A stretch of DNA of 64,000 nt from Oopsacas minuta. Lineage: Eukaryota; Porifera; Hexactinellida; Lyssacinosida; Leucopsacidae. The notes under the pieces are model-generated. The model did not search any database and had not been told where the DNA came from. It saw only the letters and a program-made list of their open reading frames with translations. Positions within the stretch are counted from its first letter, which is position 1; each line of letters begins with the position of its first letter. The translations under genes and the position numbers were made by a program. The stretch lies in assembly GCA_024704765.1 (NCBI GenBank), contig JAKMXF010000188.1:300718-364717 (forward strand), given 5' to 3'. Shown one piece after another: positions 23,058-35,199 of the stretch.

Positions 23058-23930
23058 ATGCTCAGATTTTTCAAAGACAAGCTCAAAAAATCCTCTGTAT
23101 ACAACCCCCATCCCCCTGCACCTATTGTATTTGATACTGGAGTATATAACCTAGGTCTAGCATTGAATAAAGAAAGAAATATATTCTTAGTGTATGGTGT
23201 TGGCAAACGAATATCTTGTTATTGTTGTATTTTTACATTAGAAGGTGAACTCATGACTCGGGTTTCTCTTGGATTTACAATCAGATTACCCATCTCCCGT
23301 AATCCTCCGTTTGCTAACTTTACTGACGAACGAATTTTACTAGAAATGGATGGTAACATAATCCGTGAAATTTTTGACTCAGGAGTTAATGTAATATGTT
23401 TTGACGCAAAAATTATAGGTGTTAATGAAGATGGCAATTATTATGTCATTCTACACCATACTTCAAACTTTGTTATATGTTCTCCTTCCGGCACTCAACT
23501 ATTTTCTATGAATCCTTCATTAGAAAAATGGAGAAATGAACGGTTCTTCGTTGCAGATAATACTTTATTTCTTCTAGAAATTTGTCGGAGGAAGCAAACT
23601 CATAAAATCAGTATTAACATAAAACGACCAAAAACTCAATTGAATATTCACAAATATTCCCTAACTACAGGAGAACCTTTAGAGACAGCAACATATTTGA
23701 TTCCACCCCGTTTTAACAGATGTTCTATAGACCAATCCAATAATGTTATTATAGACTTTCGTATGTCTAATGAGTATTGTGTATGTTATAGTGATGGAAG
23801 AGTTGCGGACTACAAGTTTGAAGATGAAATTAAGGATGGACCCATTACCAGTGAAGATTTCTTAATTACAGAAAACCTCCAACTTATTCGTATTTTCGAA
23901 AGAGAATGTAAAATTTATAATCTATTGTAA
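23058..23930 (+). CDS. Beta-propeller-like protein, paralogue 1
   Basis: A 290-codon frame from ATG 23058 encodes repeating short strands separated by Gly/Asp/Asn turns (ERNIFLVYG, EDGNYYVILHH, SDGRVADYKFEDE). This fits an NHL- or WD-type propeller, but no canonical NHL repeat can be called. A short basic amphipathic N-terminus (RFFKDKLKK) precedes the strands. No signal peptide or membrane segment is seen. The closest relative in the window is the gene at 32436-33314: moderately similar over the first two thirds and almost identical over the last 85 codons. Function unknown. It has no introns. Confidence 0.8.
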   Translation: MLRFFKDKLKKSSVYNPHPPAPIVFDTGVYNLGLALNKERNIFLVYGVGKRISCYCCIFTLEGELMTRVSLGFTIRLPISRNPPFANFTDERILLEMDGNIIREIFDSGVNVICFDAKIIGVNEDGNYYVILHHTSNFVICSPSGTQLFSMNPSLEKWRNERFFVADNTLFLLEICRRKQTHKISINIKRPKTQLNIHKYSLTTGEPLETATYLIPPRFNRCSIDQSNNVIIDFRMSNEYCVCYSDGRVADYKFEDEIKDGPITSEDFLITENLQLIRIFERECKIYNLL

Positions 23931-23989
23931 TATAATATACGCATATGTATATTGTATAATATGAAATGATATCATGGCCTATTATATGC

Positions 23990-24439
23990 CAGAGATGGAA
24001 CCGGTCAGCTTTTTCATGACCCAACTGGTAACTTTGACTATACACTGCCTAGCCAAAGCATTGGAACCTCTGCCACTTGTGACACAAGTGGCACACGGCG
24101 AAATTATGTTGAATATTCTGTGGATATAGCAGAAAGTAGAAAATCTCTTTTGCTCAAGGTTGATGAATGAATATTTATTCAAAAATGTATGAAATAATTT
24201 TCAATAATTTGTCTATAACTAATGTGGCATTTATATTGGTGCCATGTGCTAATTGTGGCCCTGGCGTTCGAATATTATGGCCAGGCAGTATATAATGGAT
24301 GATTATACACATAATTCCTATGTAATACAGAAATGTAGAAAAGATAAAAATATTGAAATGTAGACAAATAATGAAATTATGACCGGCCGGTCGAGATCTT
24401 CGACCGGTACCCGACCCGACCCGACCGGTTCCATCTCTG
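23990..24439. mobile_element. hAT-type MITE inserted in a membrane-protein exon remnant
   Basis: Inverted ends CAGAGATGGAACCGGTC and GACCGGTTCCATCTCTG bound 450 bp. Flanking octamers TTATATGC (23982-23989) and TTATATAC (24440-24447) match at seven of eight positions. A paralogous unfilled site occurs near 25230-25250. Related elements with the same end sequence lie at 59511-59571 and 63341-63786. Confidence 0.9.
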
Positions 24440-24638
24440 TTATATACACGGCTAGCTATGCAAAGAATTTCCAAATAATATCCAGGCCATTGATTATATT
24501 CTGTTTGATCATGAAGGATTGCAGTTATCATTACAAATTCAACTGTAAATAGGATTCCACATATGGCGGAGACATCTAGAATACTTTTGAACCTGCTTTT
24601 AAGGTATTTTAACCACAATGATACAATCAAAGTTCATG
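24440..24638 (-). pseudogene. Membrane-protein exon remnant, copy 1
   Basis: On the minus strand this reads as an open segment with a transmembrane-like stretch (ICGILFTVEFVMITAIL), then HDQTEYNQWPGYYLEILCIA. It is then cut by the hAT MITE. It resembles the last helices of a polytopic protein, but the family is unknown. It is an inverted duplicate of 25046-25245. Confidence 0.6.
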
Positions 24639-25045
24639 GCCATATATGGTAATTTATTTCATCTTTATCAATTTTTTTCAGAAATTCTCAAAGCTTAAAC
24701 TAATCCTTTTATCAAAATACCTTCTACTTGTTAAATATTAGTTTAAGTAACCAAAAGATGATCTACATTTTCATAAACACGTTAAATAATAATATTTATG
24801 ATATTCGCCGTAAAACAACGTAAACAAACCCTCAATTTTTGGAAATCGAAGAAATTCCATCAAAAAATGTATGCAAACACAAAATAAGTCATAAATGTTA
24901 ACCATTTTTATATGCATATATTTAATACAGCCTTTCTATTGTGTTTTTGTGCTAAGTTAATACGAATAATGATTCATTTCATGGGATTTGTAGGTTTTTC
25001 GATAATATTAGTATTTATTAATAAAATAATTACCATTATTGAAGG

Positions 25046-25245
25046 TGAACTTTGATTGCGTCATTATGGTTAAAATAACTTGGAAAGCAGATTCAAAAGT
25101 ATTCTAGATGTCTCCACCGTATGTGGAAACCTACATACAGTTGAATTTGTAATTATAACTGCAATTCTTCATGATCAAAGAGAATATAATAAATGGCCTG
25201 GAAATTATTTTTGGGAATTCTTTGCTTAGCAAGCCGTCTATATAG
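25046..25245 (+). pseudogene. Membrane-protein exon remnant, copy 2 (no MITE)
   Basis: Aligns base for base with the reverse complement of 24440-24638 (for example TCAAAAGTATTCTAGATGTC and CTTCATGATCAAA) but has indels and stops. The sequence continues through the point where copy 1 carries the MITE, into a possible tail ending at the stop near 25310. Confidence 0.6.
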
Positions 25246-27290
25246 TAGACCATGGTGATATACATATTGTCTATTCCACAGAGTCACAAATTAGAATGCT
25301 GAATAAATAAGTATAATTAAAATTTAAAAATATTTGAGTTTCCATTAGTACTGATATTGGCCTTATTGGAAGTAAATGGGTACAAATTTCAGAGACTAAT
25401 CCAAGTAACAAATTGTTCCCTGTTATCTAGATTTCATTTAGGCCACTGTTAGTTGGAAACATGTTTCAGCTCCACCGCCCGCATCTGATTTGGCTACCGC
25501 ACTAATATTCTCATTATTGTCATTATTTCACCATTTACTCAATGTAGTTCAACTACAAGACGTATAAACTGGCTAGAGTATAATAGAAGTATCTTTTTCA
25601 TAGTTTAGCCCATTCTCATGCTCATATGTAAATTTTTGTTGTGCCTATGAAAATATAGTAAAGAGCTTTCTAAATAGTTGCAGGAAATTTGCTTCAAAGG
25701 TTATTCTCAGGTGATGGAGTACAGTGATTCCAAATATGATTTTGTCAACAACTTCTGAATACTTGTTGTCTACTAGTAAAGAAATTTCTAAATAGTCCTA
25801 GAAACTTGGTTTTGACGTTGTACAGGGTTACTGAGACGCTGATTCCAAATTTCAATCTAGTCATGTGTAAATAATAGTTCTTATGAAGATATCGAAGCAC
25901 GAAGCACCGAGTTACATGCGAGTACAGAGTGTTCGCAAGCCCCGCAGCGCGAGTAAGCGAAGCGGCTCATTGTTTTGAAATGCTAAAGTATAAGTCGTTG
26001 TTCCCAGGCTATAATTTGGTGCGAATGATATACTGCTCCCATACTTAACAGGACAACACTGTATACATTCACATATTAATCTCAACTCCAATAATTTATT
26101 TCGTTCAGGGAGTTGCATAATACAACTTATCATATCATAATATGTACAAGAGAATACAGTAGTATCACATTACTATACGTATATCAGTATTTATATAATT
26201 TTGTATATAATTTCTGTTACTATTAATATTCTATTTTATTCTACTAAAGATATTTCTAAATATTTATTGGTCTTAATTCAAGCTAAAGATGAGTAGTTTC
26301 ATTAACTAACTGTAGTTTGTATTATATGTCTACTTGTAACATACACATTCTTGATTGTGTATATTATCATTTACAGTGAAATCTCCCCTAATGAGCTTTA
26401 TGTCAAAGTTTGGTTGGGCCGAAATCACTTTTAAAAAATTGTATTCAAAACGTCATCACGTGTAAACATACACTACATTGCTCGACGGGAGGTGTTGTAG
26501 TGACGGCTCATATTATTTGATTATGTTGGTCACTTGTAACTGGCAACCAGGTATACCCATTACAAACAATTTATGATATTAAGTACACCAGTGTTTATCT
26601 AGAAAAGACTTTTGTAATAGACATAATAGGCGTCTAGCAAGCATTGTATTGAATGTTACCAATAAATTTATCTAAATATTTGTGGAAAAATTCAATTCGA
26701 CAGAATATTTGGGTCGCCTGTCTTCCCCTTTTCCTTAGAGCCGCTAGAGGGAGCTAAACTACCCGACGATATGATAATCATTGGCAGACACTTTGGTGCT
26801 TATTGGGGGTGCTCAAAACAAATTTCCCCAAGGTAATTCAGGGTTGGCACATACACACCTGGTAGGGCAGATACTGCAACCGCAGTCAACCAATATTCAA
26901 AATGGTAATTGAACACTGAGTTTAACATTTACATGCTGATCTGAAATGATTTGAGGAAGTTATGGTGGGAGTGAAACGCTAATAAACGTAATATATACAA
27001 TTGGAAATACAAAAATTGTGGACCAGATCCAGGAAGTGCGGAAAAACTTTCTTGAATTGACATGGTACAAATATTGCATAATTTGAAATTCAAAATTTAT
27101 GAATTTTTGACTTTGTTCTAATCTTCCTTGTTTATACTTATTTGATTAAGAATGCTTGCTTACACATTGTGTTCGCATGAGTCGTCACTTCTTGCCTCGA
27201 ATTGAGTAAAATAAATGACCATGAGCTATACTACAGCATAGCCTATAGACTATTTGTATTAATTCGTACTCCTATAAATATTTAGCAATA
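25246..27290. other. Intergenic, repeats
   Basis: No gene seen. Copies of the dispersed core motif occur near 25712 and 25827, and a GC-rich motif copy at 25893-25970. A possible pogo-like end, TACAGTGAAATCTCCCCTAA, occurs at 26374. Confidence 0.5.
25893..25970 (+). repeat. GC-rich dispersed motif, copy
   Basis: Nearly the same as 31133-31209, including GTTACATGC, ACAGAGTGTTCGCAAGCC and AGCGAAGCGGCT. Both copies follow a degraded dispersed-core repeat, so the GC-rich block appears to be part of a composite element. Confidence 0.8.
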
Positions 27291-28149
27291 ATGGCTACAG
27301 CTAATCCTATAGAACCCGAAACTGTTGAGAATAATTTAGAGAGGGTGAGAACTGGAATTGATTACACAAGTAGGATACAACCTCTAGTATGTGCTAGTAA
27401 GAGAGGAGAAGGAAATGATGAACTTAACTGTCTACTTTTTGTTACAGTTGAAAACATGACTGGAAATATTTATATCGCAGATTGTTTGAACAACTGTGTT
27501 AAAGTATTTGACAGTACTGCTAAATATATATTCAAATTTGGTGACATTAGAGGTGAAGGAAAGATGTCCCATCCAATAAGCTTATTTATTTGTAGGAGTA
27601 GGATTCTAATTACTCATAACCACTGTATGCTGAGCTATAACCTTGATGGTGAATTTATTTCTAGAATTGGTAAACCGGAAGAGGGAGAGTTAGAATTCAA
27701 CAATCCCGGTGGTATGGCAATCAATGAATTAAATGATGATTTTTATATTTGTGATTATTCTAACAATCCAGTTCAAATACTCTCAAAAGATTTCCAATTC
27801 AAATCACAATTTGGTTCATTCGAATGCCCTGTTAATGTTAAACTCTCTAAAGAATACATTTATGTGTTAGATGAATCTAATCCTTGTATCCATCTATTCA
27901 ATCATAACCACATACTCCAGAAGAGTGTAATTTCACTAGGACCAGGAAATCAAGTCATTCTTTATTGACAATTTTAACAACATTCTAATTGCTGATTATT
28001 CTTCTGATTCAATTTCTATCTTCAATCTTGAATTCCAATCAATTCACAATATTCCAGTCTCTGAGCATCCAACAGCAGTAACAGTAGACAGTCATGATAG
28101 AGTTATAGTAGTGTGTTATCATCCTGTGAACTGTCTACAGTTATTTTGA
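27291..28149 (+). pseudogene. NHL-repeat protein gene with one frameshift
   Basis: From ATG 27291 the frame encodes NHL repeats of the TRIM2/3/71 C-terminal type: NIYIADCLNNCVKVFDS, FYICDYSNNPVQILSKDF and YIYVLDESNPCIHLF. It stops at 27966. From 27958 the next frame continues the same repeat pattern (NILIADYSSDSISIFN, DRVIVVCYHPVNCLQLF) to a stop at 28147-28149. One extra base near 27957 accounts for the break. NHL propellers bind protein or RNA. No RING, B-box or coiled coil is present upstream. It could be a recent pseudogene or a base-call error. Confidence 0.8.
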
Positions 28150-30251
28150 TATACAACTCTATATATGTGTGTATTTCTTTATTTCATTTTCTTCACTTTC
28201 CCTTTATTAACTCTACGTATTTCACGTATTTACTTACATTAGTAATATTCTTGATCAGTTTAATTTTCCTTACGATTGTGTGCATACGGCCACTGTTAAT
28301 TATATGCTTGTTTCAGTTCCACCTGAGCATTGGGGCTTTATTTCATTATCATTATTTCATTTTTTATGACGGAAACGCCTGTGGATTACCCGTAAGGTGA
28401 GCTAACAATCCATTAGATCTTACACATCATTCGTAAGAGTTTGCTTCTATTTTCAGTAAAATCAACTCCCTTTTTTGAATGAATATATTAAACTCTCAAA
28501 CCTTCATGGTAATATTTTATTTCATTTGTTATAGCGAAGTAAATTCTTGTGCTTGGAGTATTTTGTTAATGTCTACTATATTTACAATACAATCTTTATT
28601 TATTATATTCTTTAGAACGAGCCTTGGCTCGTCGCATTGCGCCTCGAGGTATTCATTATTCTCCAAATTGACGGCCCCTTTAAGTATTATAATATAGATT
28701 TATAATATAGATATATAGAGAACAATGTAATTCACAAATATATGTATATGGCATATATTATTGAATAATTTTGTAAGATCAACTCCCTTAGTACCCGTTG
28801 AGTGCAAGTATCTGCGTAAATTTTGAGATTTTGCTAACTTGTTACTTTATATTTATAAAAACAATAATAAATTTACATATGATTAATTCAAAAGTGTGAA
28901 AATCGCATTCAGAATGTTCGATATATTCAATGAAGTTTTATTGAATTCTATTTACTTCCTTGATAAAAACGATAAATACATAGTTTGCGACAATTTCAAA
29001 ATTGCATACCTTTAATCCTTTCCTTGGCAACGGCCAAACAACAATTGAGATTTAAGAATTCTTAGGAATTACATATCTACATTAGCTAATGACGAAATTA
29101 TGACTGAATTGTCACCTTTTTGGATTTCGAAAATCGCATTATTTCCACTACTCAGCCAATATACCTGATAGGACTTTGAAATTTGAATCACAGGTACCCC
29201 TCAATATGACAAAAGTCCTGACGTCATCACTTTGGCCTAATTCTGGCTCACCATACGTCATCATGACTGTACAAAAACATCAAAATTTCCTGAAATTCGA
29301 ATTATTTAGCATTTCATAGTACTCTAGACGCGAAGCGCCCAGATTACTAAACAAAAGCCACGTAATAGCTCCGGTGTTACCACATAAGGCAATTGAAGGA
29401 TTTATGGAGTGTATTGAATTCGAATTTCTCAATTCTGAGATGTCACATAACTATGTACTATTGATCGTGTCTACCAAAAATGTAAACAGAATTCATTAGA
29501 ACTTGACTAAATATAATGTATTACATTTTTGTAGGATAACAAATTTTATACAAATAAATGCTAACAAATTCAGGCAAATATGCACCTTTCCTACACTAAA
29601 GTAGTCCTGTATATACATGCTTTCAGCTAATACTGCATCCCTGGTACTTTTACTGTGGACAAATACATATTACTATTTTGCACATGTTGTCAGCCCTTTC
29701 ATCGTTTGTACAACTTTCGAAAAAATGTCCCCCTAGGGGCCTATAGTATGTATTGCTTTTATGCATTTCTCTAATCCAAACAAACTATTTTGAAATTGGA
29801 TAAGTGTTGTTCGGATTAGTGAGGATGTACTGTATTTGGAATTAGTGTACTCCATTATCCTAGAATAACCGTTAACACCAAGTTTCTAGAACTATATTCA
29901 TAAAAACACCAATATATTTAAATATGAGAAACTTGAAAATGAGAAATTCGGATTCAGCGTACTTCTTTACCCCATTGTACCCTTAAGAGAAAGTCTCCAC
30001 GTATATTTTCTCCAAAGGTGTGAATAGGAGAGCGAACATATATATACATACGTATGTATATACCTACCGCTAAGAAAGTCAACCAAATTGGGACTGTGCC
30101 GACTACTATAGTATAATCGGCACAGTAAAACAAAAACTAAATTTACAAATGATCATAGCCTACTAAATATAAGTCCTAACAGTAGAATTAGATACAATTA
30201 GTTAGTTTTGAATATATTGAACATTTTCCAAAAGTTGTATAGCCTTTAGGA

Positions 30252-30551
30252 CAGGGGTGGGCAAACATTTTTCTGCGCGGGCCGTATTCTAATTCCAAAT
30301 TTTATGCGGACCGTATTGACTTATGACTACATTCCATATTCTAATTTATTAGAGAAACTCAACTAGATAATTGTAAAATAATCAAAATTATACAAAATAA
30401 TTAACTAATATTAATCAAATTTTCCATGAGACGAAATTTCCGGATGCGTAAGGAAGAGTAATACAGTGATCAAATAATATGAATACTCAAATAACTTAAG
30501 CTAGGCGGGTCGGTTCAAAATCACAAGCGGGCTGTAGTTTGCCCACCCCTG
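30252..30551. mobile_element. hAT-type MITE with perfect 8-bp target duplication
   Basis: Ends CAGGGGTGGGCAAAC and GTTTGCCCACCCCTG enclose exactly 300 bp. Duplications CTTTAGGA at 30244-30251 and 30552-30559 are identical. It has no coding capacity. The identical TSD suggests a fairly recent insertion. Confidence 0.95.
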
Positions 30552-31132
30552 CTTTAGGACCTGTTCTGATTAGCGAGGGTCTACTGTATTGTGAATATTT
30601 GTTATTATTTTGGTGTATAAAGTGAACAAACTTCCAAATAGACTTAGAAATTTGTTTCAACGGTTATACCAGGGTAATCGAGTAGGCTGATTCCGAATTT
30701 CGCACTTTCTAGCAGGGACAGTGGCGGTCCCAGGGGCCGTTAGCAAATGGGGCGTGCTGTTTGGGGAGATAAATTCGCAGATAGGTTACTGTACCGAATT
30801 TCAGTATTTTGAAATCGATTCATCAGATTAGAATTGCATAAATAATGATAAAAATATCGATGAAAACATAGATAAAAATAAGATGGAATGAATAGGATTG
30901 TGAATTGGAATGTAATTATCTGTTTGGATTTTGCACTTCTGTGAGAAACTAGATATCATTCAAAAGATAAAGATACAATATCGATAAATATCAATAAATA
31001 AACTGAAGAAGTCCTCGATTGTCGATATCGATTGGATTGTTAAAGAAGGATATCGACTGTTGGATTGATTGGATTGGCATCCCTGCTTTCTAGGTACTCG
31101 TTTGTAAATAATTGTTGTTCTCATGAAAATTT

Positions 31133-31209
31133 CGGTGCACGAAGTGCTGAGTTACATGCAAACACAGAGTGTTCGCAAGCCGCGCAACGCGAGCAATCGA
31201 AGCGGCTAG
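31133..31209 (+). repeat. GC-rich dispersed motif, copy
   Basis: Matches 25893-25970 closely. It is preceded by GTAAATAATTGTTGTTCTCATGAAAA, a block also present before the other copy. Confidence 0.8.
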
Positions 31210-32435
31210 GTTATTATTATTATTCTTCACATAATATGTCCCATTGTACATTTTATAACTTACTTGCTGAGATATAAGCATACGTATAGGATGATGCCCA
31301 TAATGCCTTATGATTAGAATGCACACTTATTATGGCATCATCCTTAGACTTTCCCTTCAAGAATTGTGTTGTCGTATAATTTCGGGACGGGAACTATTTT
31401 TATTACTGAAACCTTTAAAGCAAATGCATTTTCTGCCTTGATCAGGTTTTGCCCACAAAAATCCAAAATACCAAAAAATATTTGAGAAAGGTCCAACATT
31501 TTCAAGAATTTAACTCTGTAAATTTCATGTACGGGTATATTTTCAACATCAGGTTATTGATAGTCTAGGGGTGTCGGAAAAATGTGTTGATTGAGGTGGC
31601 AAAAAGAATTTGTTGGAGGCTCAGATTATCAATCTCTATTTGGAAAATATGTTATGCATGATCTTAATTAAGCACTTTATTCAATTCTTTATTATCGTAA
31701 GAACATTTCATTATTTGTTAAAACTTATGTAAATTTATAAATTGGCCCCCTCACTTTAAATTTGCTTCTGACGCAACTTGATTGATGCTATTTAGGTATT
31801 ATAGCCACACCTTAAATAATATCAATAGGCTCTGCTAAGTATGCTTGTATCTCATTACATTGTTTATATTATTTGCTTGCAAGTTGGGATATTTGATTTA
31901 GTATTTTTAACGTTTCTTCAAAGTGTAGCTGCTTAATGTCATGGACGTTGCAAACTACCACTAAAATTGTAAAATGGCCAATTTCACATATTGCCCTTAT
32001 CCCTTAGCATATATACATATTATTAATCGAGTTTTAATAGTAGTAGAGGCATGCAGGCCGTCGCTGTGGTGGGAAATCAGTGTATTTACCCTGAGGATCA
32101 ATAAGCTATAATAGTGGATGAATGAAAAACTGATCACGCACGGCCCTACATATTGGTTATGATTAACTATAACGATGCTACTCTATCTTTGGGGAGGCAA
32201 TCGCCACCTTTACTCCTTTGCCCACATGACCGTAGGCGACGATCCGGTTGGTCAGTATCCAAACGACCAACTTTGGTTTCTCTATATATTTGTATCGATA
32301 TGGGCCAACCTGACCAACTGAAATCTGCTTGCTACGGTTGTCCCATCCAACCCAGGATCCTCTCTTATGTTTACAATTTCAATAAGTAAGGATTTGCTCT
32401 GATGTGATTTGTTAATAGATTTCTTCGTAATATTG

Positions 32436-33314
32436 ATGCTCAGAACAATCAAAGACAAGCTCAAGAAAACATCTGAATACAACCCCCATCCCCCTCTTCC
32501 TATTGTATTTAATACCGGATTATACAACACAGGTTTAGCATTGAATAGAGAAAGAAATATATTTTTAGTGTATGGTTCCTGCACACATAATGCCTGTTGT
32601 TATTGTTATATTTTTACAGTAGAAGGTGAATTTATGACTCGGGTTTATCTTGGATTTAATGTCAGAAATCTACCTAAGTTACATGCTCCTCCGTTTGTTA
32701 GTTTTACTGATGAGCGAATTTTACTAGAGATAGATGGTAACAGAGTCCGTGAAATTTATGACTTAAGAGTTAATCTAATATGTTTTGAAGGGACAATTTT
32801 GGATGTCGATAAAGATGGAAATTATTATATTATTCCACACTATCCATCTGAGATTATTGTATTTTCTCCTTTCGGCATTCAATTATATTCTACGACTCTA
32901 TCGTTCGAATATTTGGGAAATGAAAAATTCTTTGTTACAAATAAGTATTTTTTCATTCTTAACTTTTGTTGGAGAAGACAAAATAATTATTTGAGTTTAA
33001 AATTACAAGGACATACAACTCAATTGAATATTCACCAATATTCTAGAACCACTGGGAATCTTTTAGAGACAGCAACATATTTGATTCCACCCCGTTTTAA
33101 CAGATGTTCTATAGACCAATCCAATAATGTTGTTATAGACTTTCATATGTCTAATGAGTATTGTGTATGTTATAGTGATGGAAGAGTTGCGGACTACAAG
33201 TTTGAAGATGAAATTAAGGATGGAACCATTACCAGTGAAGATTTCTTAATTACAGAAAATCTCCAACTTATTCGTATTTTCGAAAGAGAATGTAAAATTT
33301 ATAATCTATTGTAA
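32436..33314 (+). CDS. Beta-propeller-like protein, paralogue 2
   Basis: The frame from ATG 32436 encodes 292 aa, collinear with the gene at 23058. Shared landmarks are a basic N-terminus (KDKLKK), YNPHPPLPIVFNTG, ERNIFLVYG, FTDERILLEIDGN and the terminus ECKIYNLL. An earlier TTG is not needed. From codon TTA at 33063 to just past the stop (about 33319) the DNA differs from paralogue 1 (23679-23935) at only about four positions. The upstream two thirds differ at many amino acids. The two genes have the same orientation, 8.5 kb apart, with an NHL gene of different type between them. Function unknown. Confidence 0.8.
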   Translation: MLRTIKDKLKKTSEYNPHPPLPIVFNTGLYNTGLALNRERNIFLVYGSCTHNACCYCYIFTVEGEFMTRVYLGFNVRNLPKLHAPPFVSFTDERILLEIDGNRVREIYDLRVNLICFEGTILDVDKDGNYYIIPHYPSEIIVFSPFGIQLYSTTLSFEYLGNEKFFVTNKYFFILNFCWRRQNNYLSLKLQGHTTQLNIHQYSRTTGNLLETATYLIPPRFNRCSIDQSNNVVIDFHMSNEYCVCYSDGRVADYKFEDEIKDGTITSEDFLITENLQLIRIFERECKIYNLL

Positions 33315-34043
33315 TATACGTATTATATTATAATAATTATATTAATCTATATTATTAAATCTCAATCTCAATTGTTGTTTGTTTGTTTGTCCGTTGTCAA
33401 GGAAAGGATTTACGGTATGCAATTTTAAATTGTTTCATAACTATGTATTTATCGTGTTTATCAATGAAGTAAATATAATTCAATAAAACTTCACTAAATA
33501 TATCGGACATGCTGAATCCGATTTTCACACTTTTGGATTAATCATACGTAAATTTATTGTTGTTTTAATGAATATAAAGTAAACAAATTACCCAAATCTC
33601 AAAATATATATACAGGTTTGTCCTAAACAGCTAACACAGTACGCTGAACCCGAATTACGCGCGCAGCGCGTGCAAGTGAACCGGCTCATTAATATTATAT
33701 AGTTCAATTTATAAGGCTATTTTATATAATGAAATTAACAAACGGTAGAACTCGAATATAATCTTGAAAATGACCATAAATGGTATTATTGATAACTGTG
33801 CAATATTCTTTGAAGATATATTATCAAAATCTATCATCAGGGCATGGGTATATGTAAGGTTGGGTATTTAATCCTGCGTGGAAATAAAGAAGGTTTTATG
33901 GATACTAGATGGTGATTCTGTAGCGTACAATTATTCAATTTCAAAGTGGATTAAGAAATTCCTATATCTTAACCAAATTGGCTATAGATGGAGTTAAAGC
34001 TTTGCAAAGTTCTATAGAAAATTTGTAAATAAATGTCTCTCCT
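33315..34043. other. Intergenic, repeat fragments
   Basis: Two partial copies of the dispersed core motif (around 33505 and 33640), the GTAAATTTATTGTTGTTTTA block (33550-33570) and a GC-rich fragment (33655-33690). No gene seen. Confidence 0.5.
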
Positions 34044-34930
34044 CAGAGTTGTGATTGGAAGGGAAAATTGTCTGAAGCTAAAGAGCATTTGGTAGAGTGC
34101 AAGGTATTCCTTGTAGAATGTGATAGCTGCAATCAAATATTCTGAGGGGAGAGGGAAAAGCATGGAAAGATTATTGTCCGATGCGTATAATTGATTGTCG
34201 TTACTGTAACATAAAAGGAGAAGTTAGAGATCTGGATTACCCGATTTCTTGTTCCAATAATTGTGGAAAGATTTTTCTAGAATGCAATTGCTGAAACACA
34301 GGTCTGAGTGTGAATTAGAAGAGATTAGCTGTCCCTATACAGATTATGGATGTAAAGCAGGGACTATGTTAAGAAGAGATCTCCTAGCTCACAAGAAGGA
34401 GTTCTATAAAGAACATCAAGACATGAGCCTAACTAAACTGAATGATGAAATAGAGCAACTGAGAGAGGAAAATGTACCTTTAAAGAAGAAACAAACTGAA
34501 ATGGAATGGGAAACAAAGACAATGAAAAAAATTTGATGGTTTTGAGTGGGAAATACAGATTGTGGATAGACTATCTCATAATGAGAAGCTAGAAGGTCCA
34601 AAGTTCTCTATTAACAACTACAAACTGAGAATATATTCTATTTGTACTCAGCCTAGTTTATTTAGTGTGAAAATATTAAATTTCTATCTTAAGAGGATTG
34701 CAGGAGAATTTGACAGCACTTTATGAGCAGCTGTTATATGTCATTACAGAGTAATTATAGTTAACGAACAAGATTTCACACAATCACGTTATCAAGAAGA
34801 AGCAAGAAATTATTCCCTCGTGATTGGACTAGAGAGTGATGACATGTACACTGCACCATCTTGGAAATATAGAATCACTTTAAAACTGATAATTCTTTGT
34901 TTGTACTATTCTACTTTGATGTTAACAATA
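34044..34930 (+). pseudogene. TRAF-like gene remnant (TRAF zinc fingers, coiled coil, MATH)
   Basis: Pieces of a TRAF-type protein follow in order but in different frames. CDWKGKLSEAKEHLVEC is TRAF zinc finger-like (about 34050-34100). FSRMQLLKHRSECELEEISC then CPYTDYGCKA form a further finger (34275-34350). A coiled coil rich in Glu/Lys/Gln ends at the stop near 34536. A MATH-like segment, FEWEIQIVDRL then KFSINNYKLRIYSI (34547-34640), follows. A last part, CHYRVIIVNEQDFTQSRYQE, occurs near 34738-34800. At least four stops or frame changes separate them. TRAF proteins link receptors to ubiquitin signalling, but this copy cannot encode one. Confidence 0.8.
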
Positions 34931-35199
34931 CTGAACGATAACATTATTCGATAACCAATCTTGTACAGTTTAGGAGAAATTAGCGAAAATGGTTGGTGTC
35001 GGCCTTGGTATGATACAAATTATCGTTTGAAGCGATTTTCACTAATATCTTCTAAATTCTACAAAAAATGGCAACTGAGGCACCCTATTACTATGTATAG
35101 CCGTTGAGAGCATTTTCCAAGATTTCTATGTATTATTTGTTTAATTTATATTCATAAATCAATGATAATAAATATATGACAAACTTGAAAATGCTAAAT
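34931..35199. other. Intergenic
   Basis: Short AT-rich spacer between the TRAF remnant and the dispersed repeat. Nothing recognised. Confidence 0.4.

Larger units (their letters stand above)
28150..32435. other. Intergenic, repeats and MITE
   Basis: No gene seen. Contains a hairpin motif (28616-28632), reverse core-repeat copies (29926-29975), a hAT MITE (30252-30551), a core motif at 30672 and a GC-rich motif copy (31133-31209). A pogo-like terminal motif ending CTACTGTA lies at 30579-30592. Confidence 0.5.
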
